64,000 nucleotides of DNA from Candidatus Desulfarcum epimagneticum (lineage in GTDB: Bacteria > Desulfobacterota > Desulfobacteria > Desulfobacterales > CR-1): contig CAACVI010000001.1 in the NCBI GenBank assembly GCA_900659855.1, positions 239,179 to 303,178 of the forward strand, written 5' to 3'. Numbering within the stretch: the first letter of the stretch is position 1; every line of letters begins with the position of its first letter. Position numbers and translations under genes: made by a program. Under the pieces are notes generated by a model. It was given only the letters and a program-made list of their open reading frames with translations. It had not been told where the DNA came from and ran no database searches. Shown piece by piece: positions 63,997 to 64,000 of this stretch.

Positions 63997-64000
63997 ATGG

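Overview
The window looks like a Desulfobacterota (Desulfobacterales-type) chromosome. It is a GC-rich Gram-negative genome with lipoproteins, a LolB-like lipoprotein and an outer-membrane barrel. It carries a UbiA/UbiD pair of the kind used in futalosine-type menaquinone synthesis, and typical deltaproteobacterial families (YkgJ pairs, UPF0280, DUF2284, a methanogen-type thymidylate synthase). The assignment rests on gene content only; there is no rRNA in the window.

Layout. 1-11 kb: a PPDK-like enzyme without its PEP barrel, thyA-gyrB-dnaN on the minus strand separated by long hairpin repeats, an SDR, two YkgJ proteins and a dGTPase. 11-17.4 kb: a Fic protein, then an AT-richer island of about 5 kb bounded by a direct repeat that includes the 3' half of tRNA-Arg(UCU). 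The island holds an Mrr-nuclease/STAND-NTPase fusion that looks like an antiphage protein, an amber-interrupted abortive-infection-like gene and a lone YgiT antitoxin. 17.5-29 kb: a co-oriented core block with rpoH, a TPR lipoprotein, a LolB-like lipoprotein, an ATP-grasp protein, a second dGTPase, UPF0280, a LapA-like protein, mutS (broken in a run of nine G) and an AMIN amidase. 29-39.8 kb: a cation-chloride-cotransporter-like permease, a dienelactone hydrolase, a Phd/VapC pair, a DUF2156 + GNAT pair, an alpha/beta hydrolase + DUF2284 pair, an outer-membrane barrel + DUF2145 pair, and UbiA/UbiD.

39.9-58.2 kb is an accessory region: an AbiJ-NTD4-type protein, HigBA, a GNAT enzyme, a cupin, an amidohydrolase, a Kef antiporter, a transglutaminase-like lipoprotein, an FRG fragment, a NYN-LOTUS predicted nuclease, a decayed and an intact VapBC, a cold-shock protein, and a type I restriction operon (hsdM-hsdS-zeta kinase-small protein-hsdR-radC). 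Three small repeat families and two integron-attC-like sites lie among these genes, which suggests repeated insertion and loss of cassettes. 58.4-64 kb returns to core genes (hemL, yraN, rsmI, asnS), followed by a HEAT-like repeat protein, a SLATT membrane protein and an unrecognised gene at the edge.

The most interesting items are the tRNA-bounded Mrr-STAND island, the zeta-type kinase inside the hsd operon, the poly-G frameshift in mutS, and the family of about 145-bp palindromic repeats whose ends sit on or next to stop codons.
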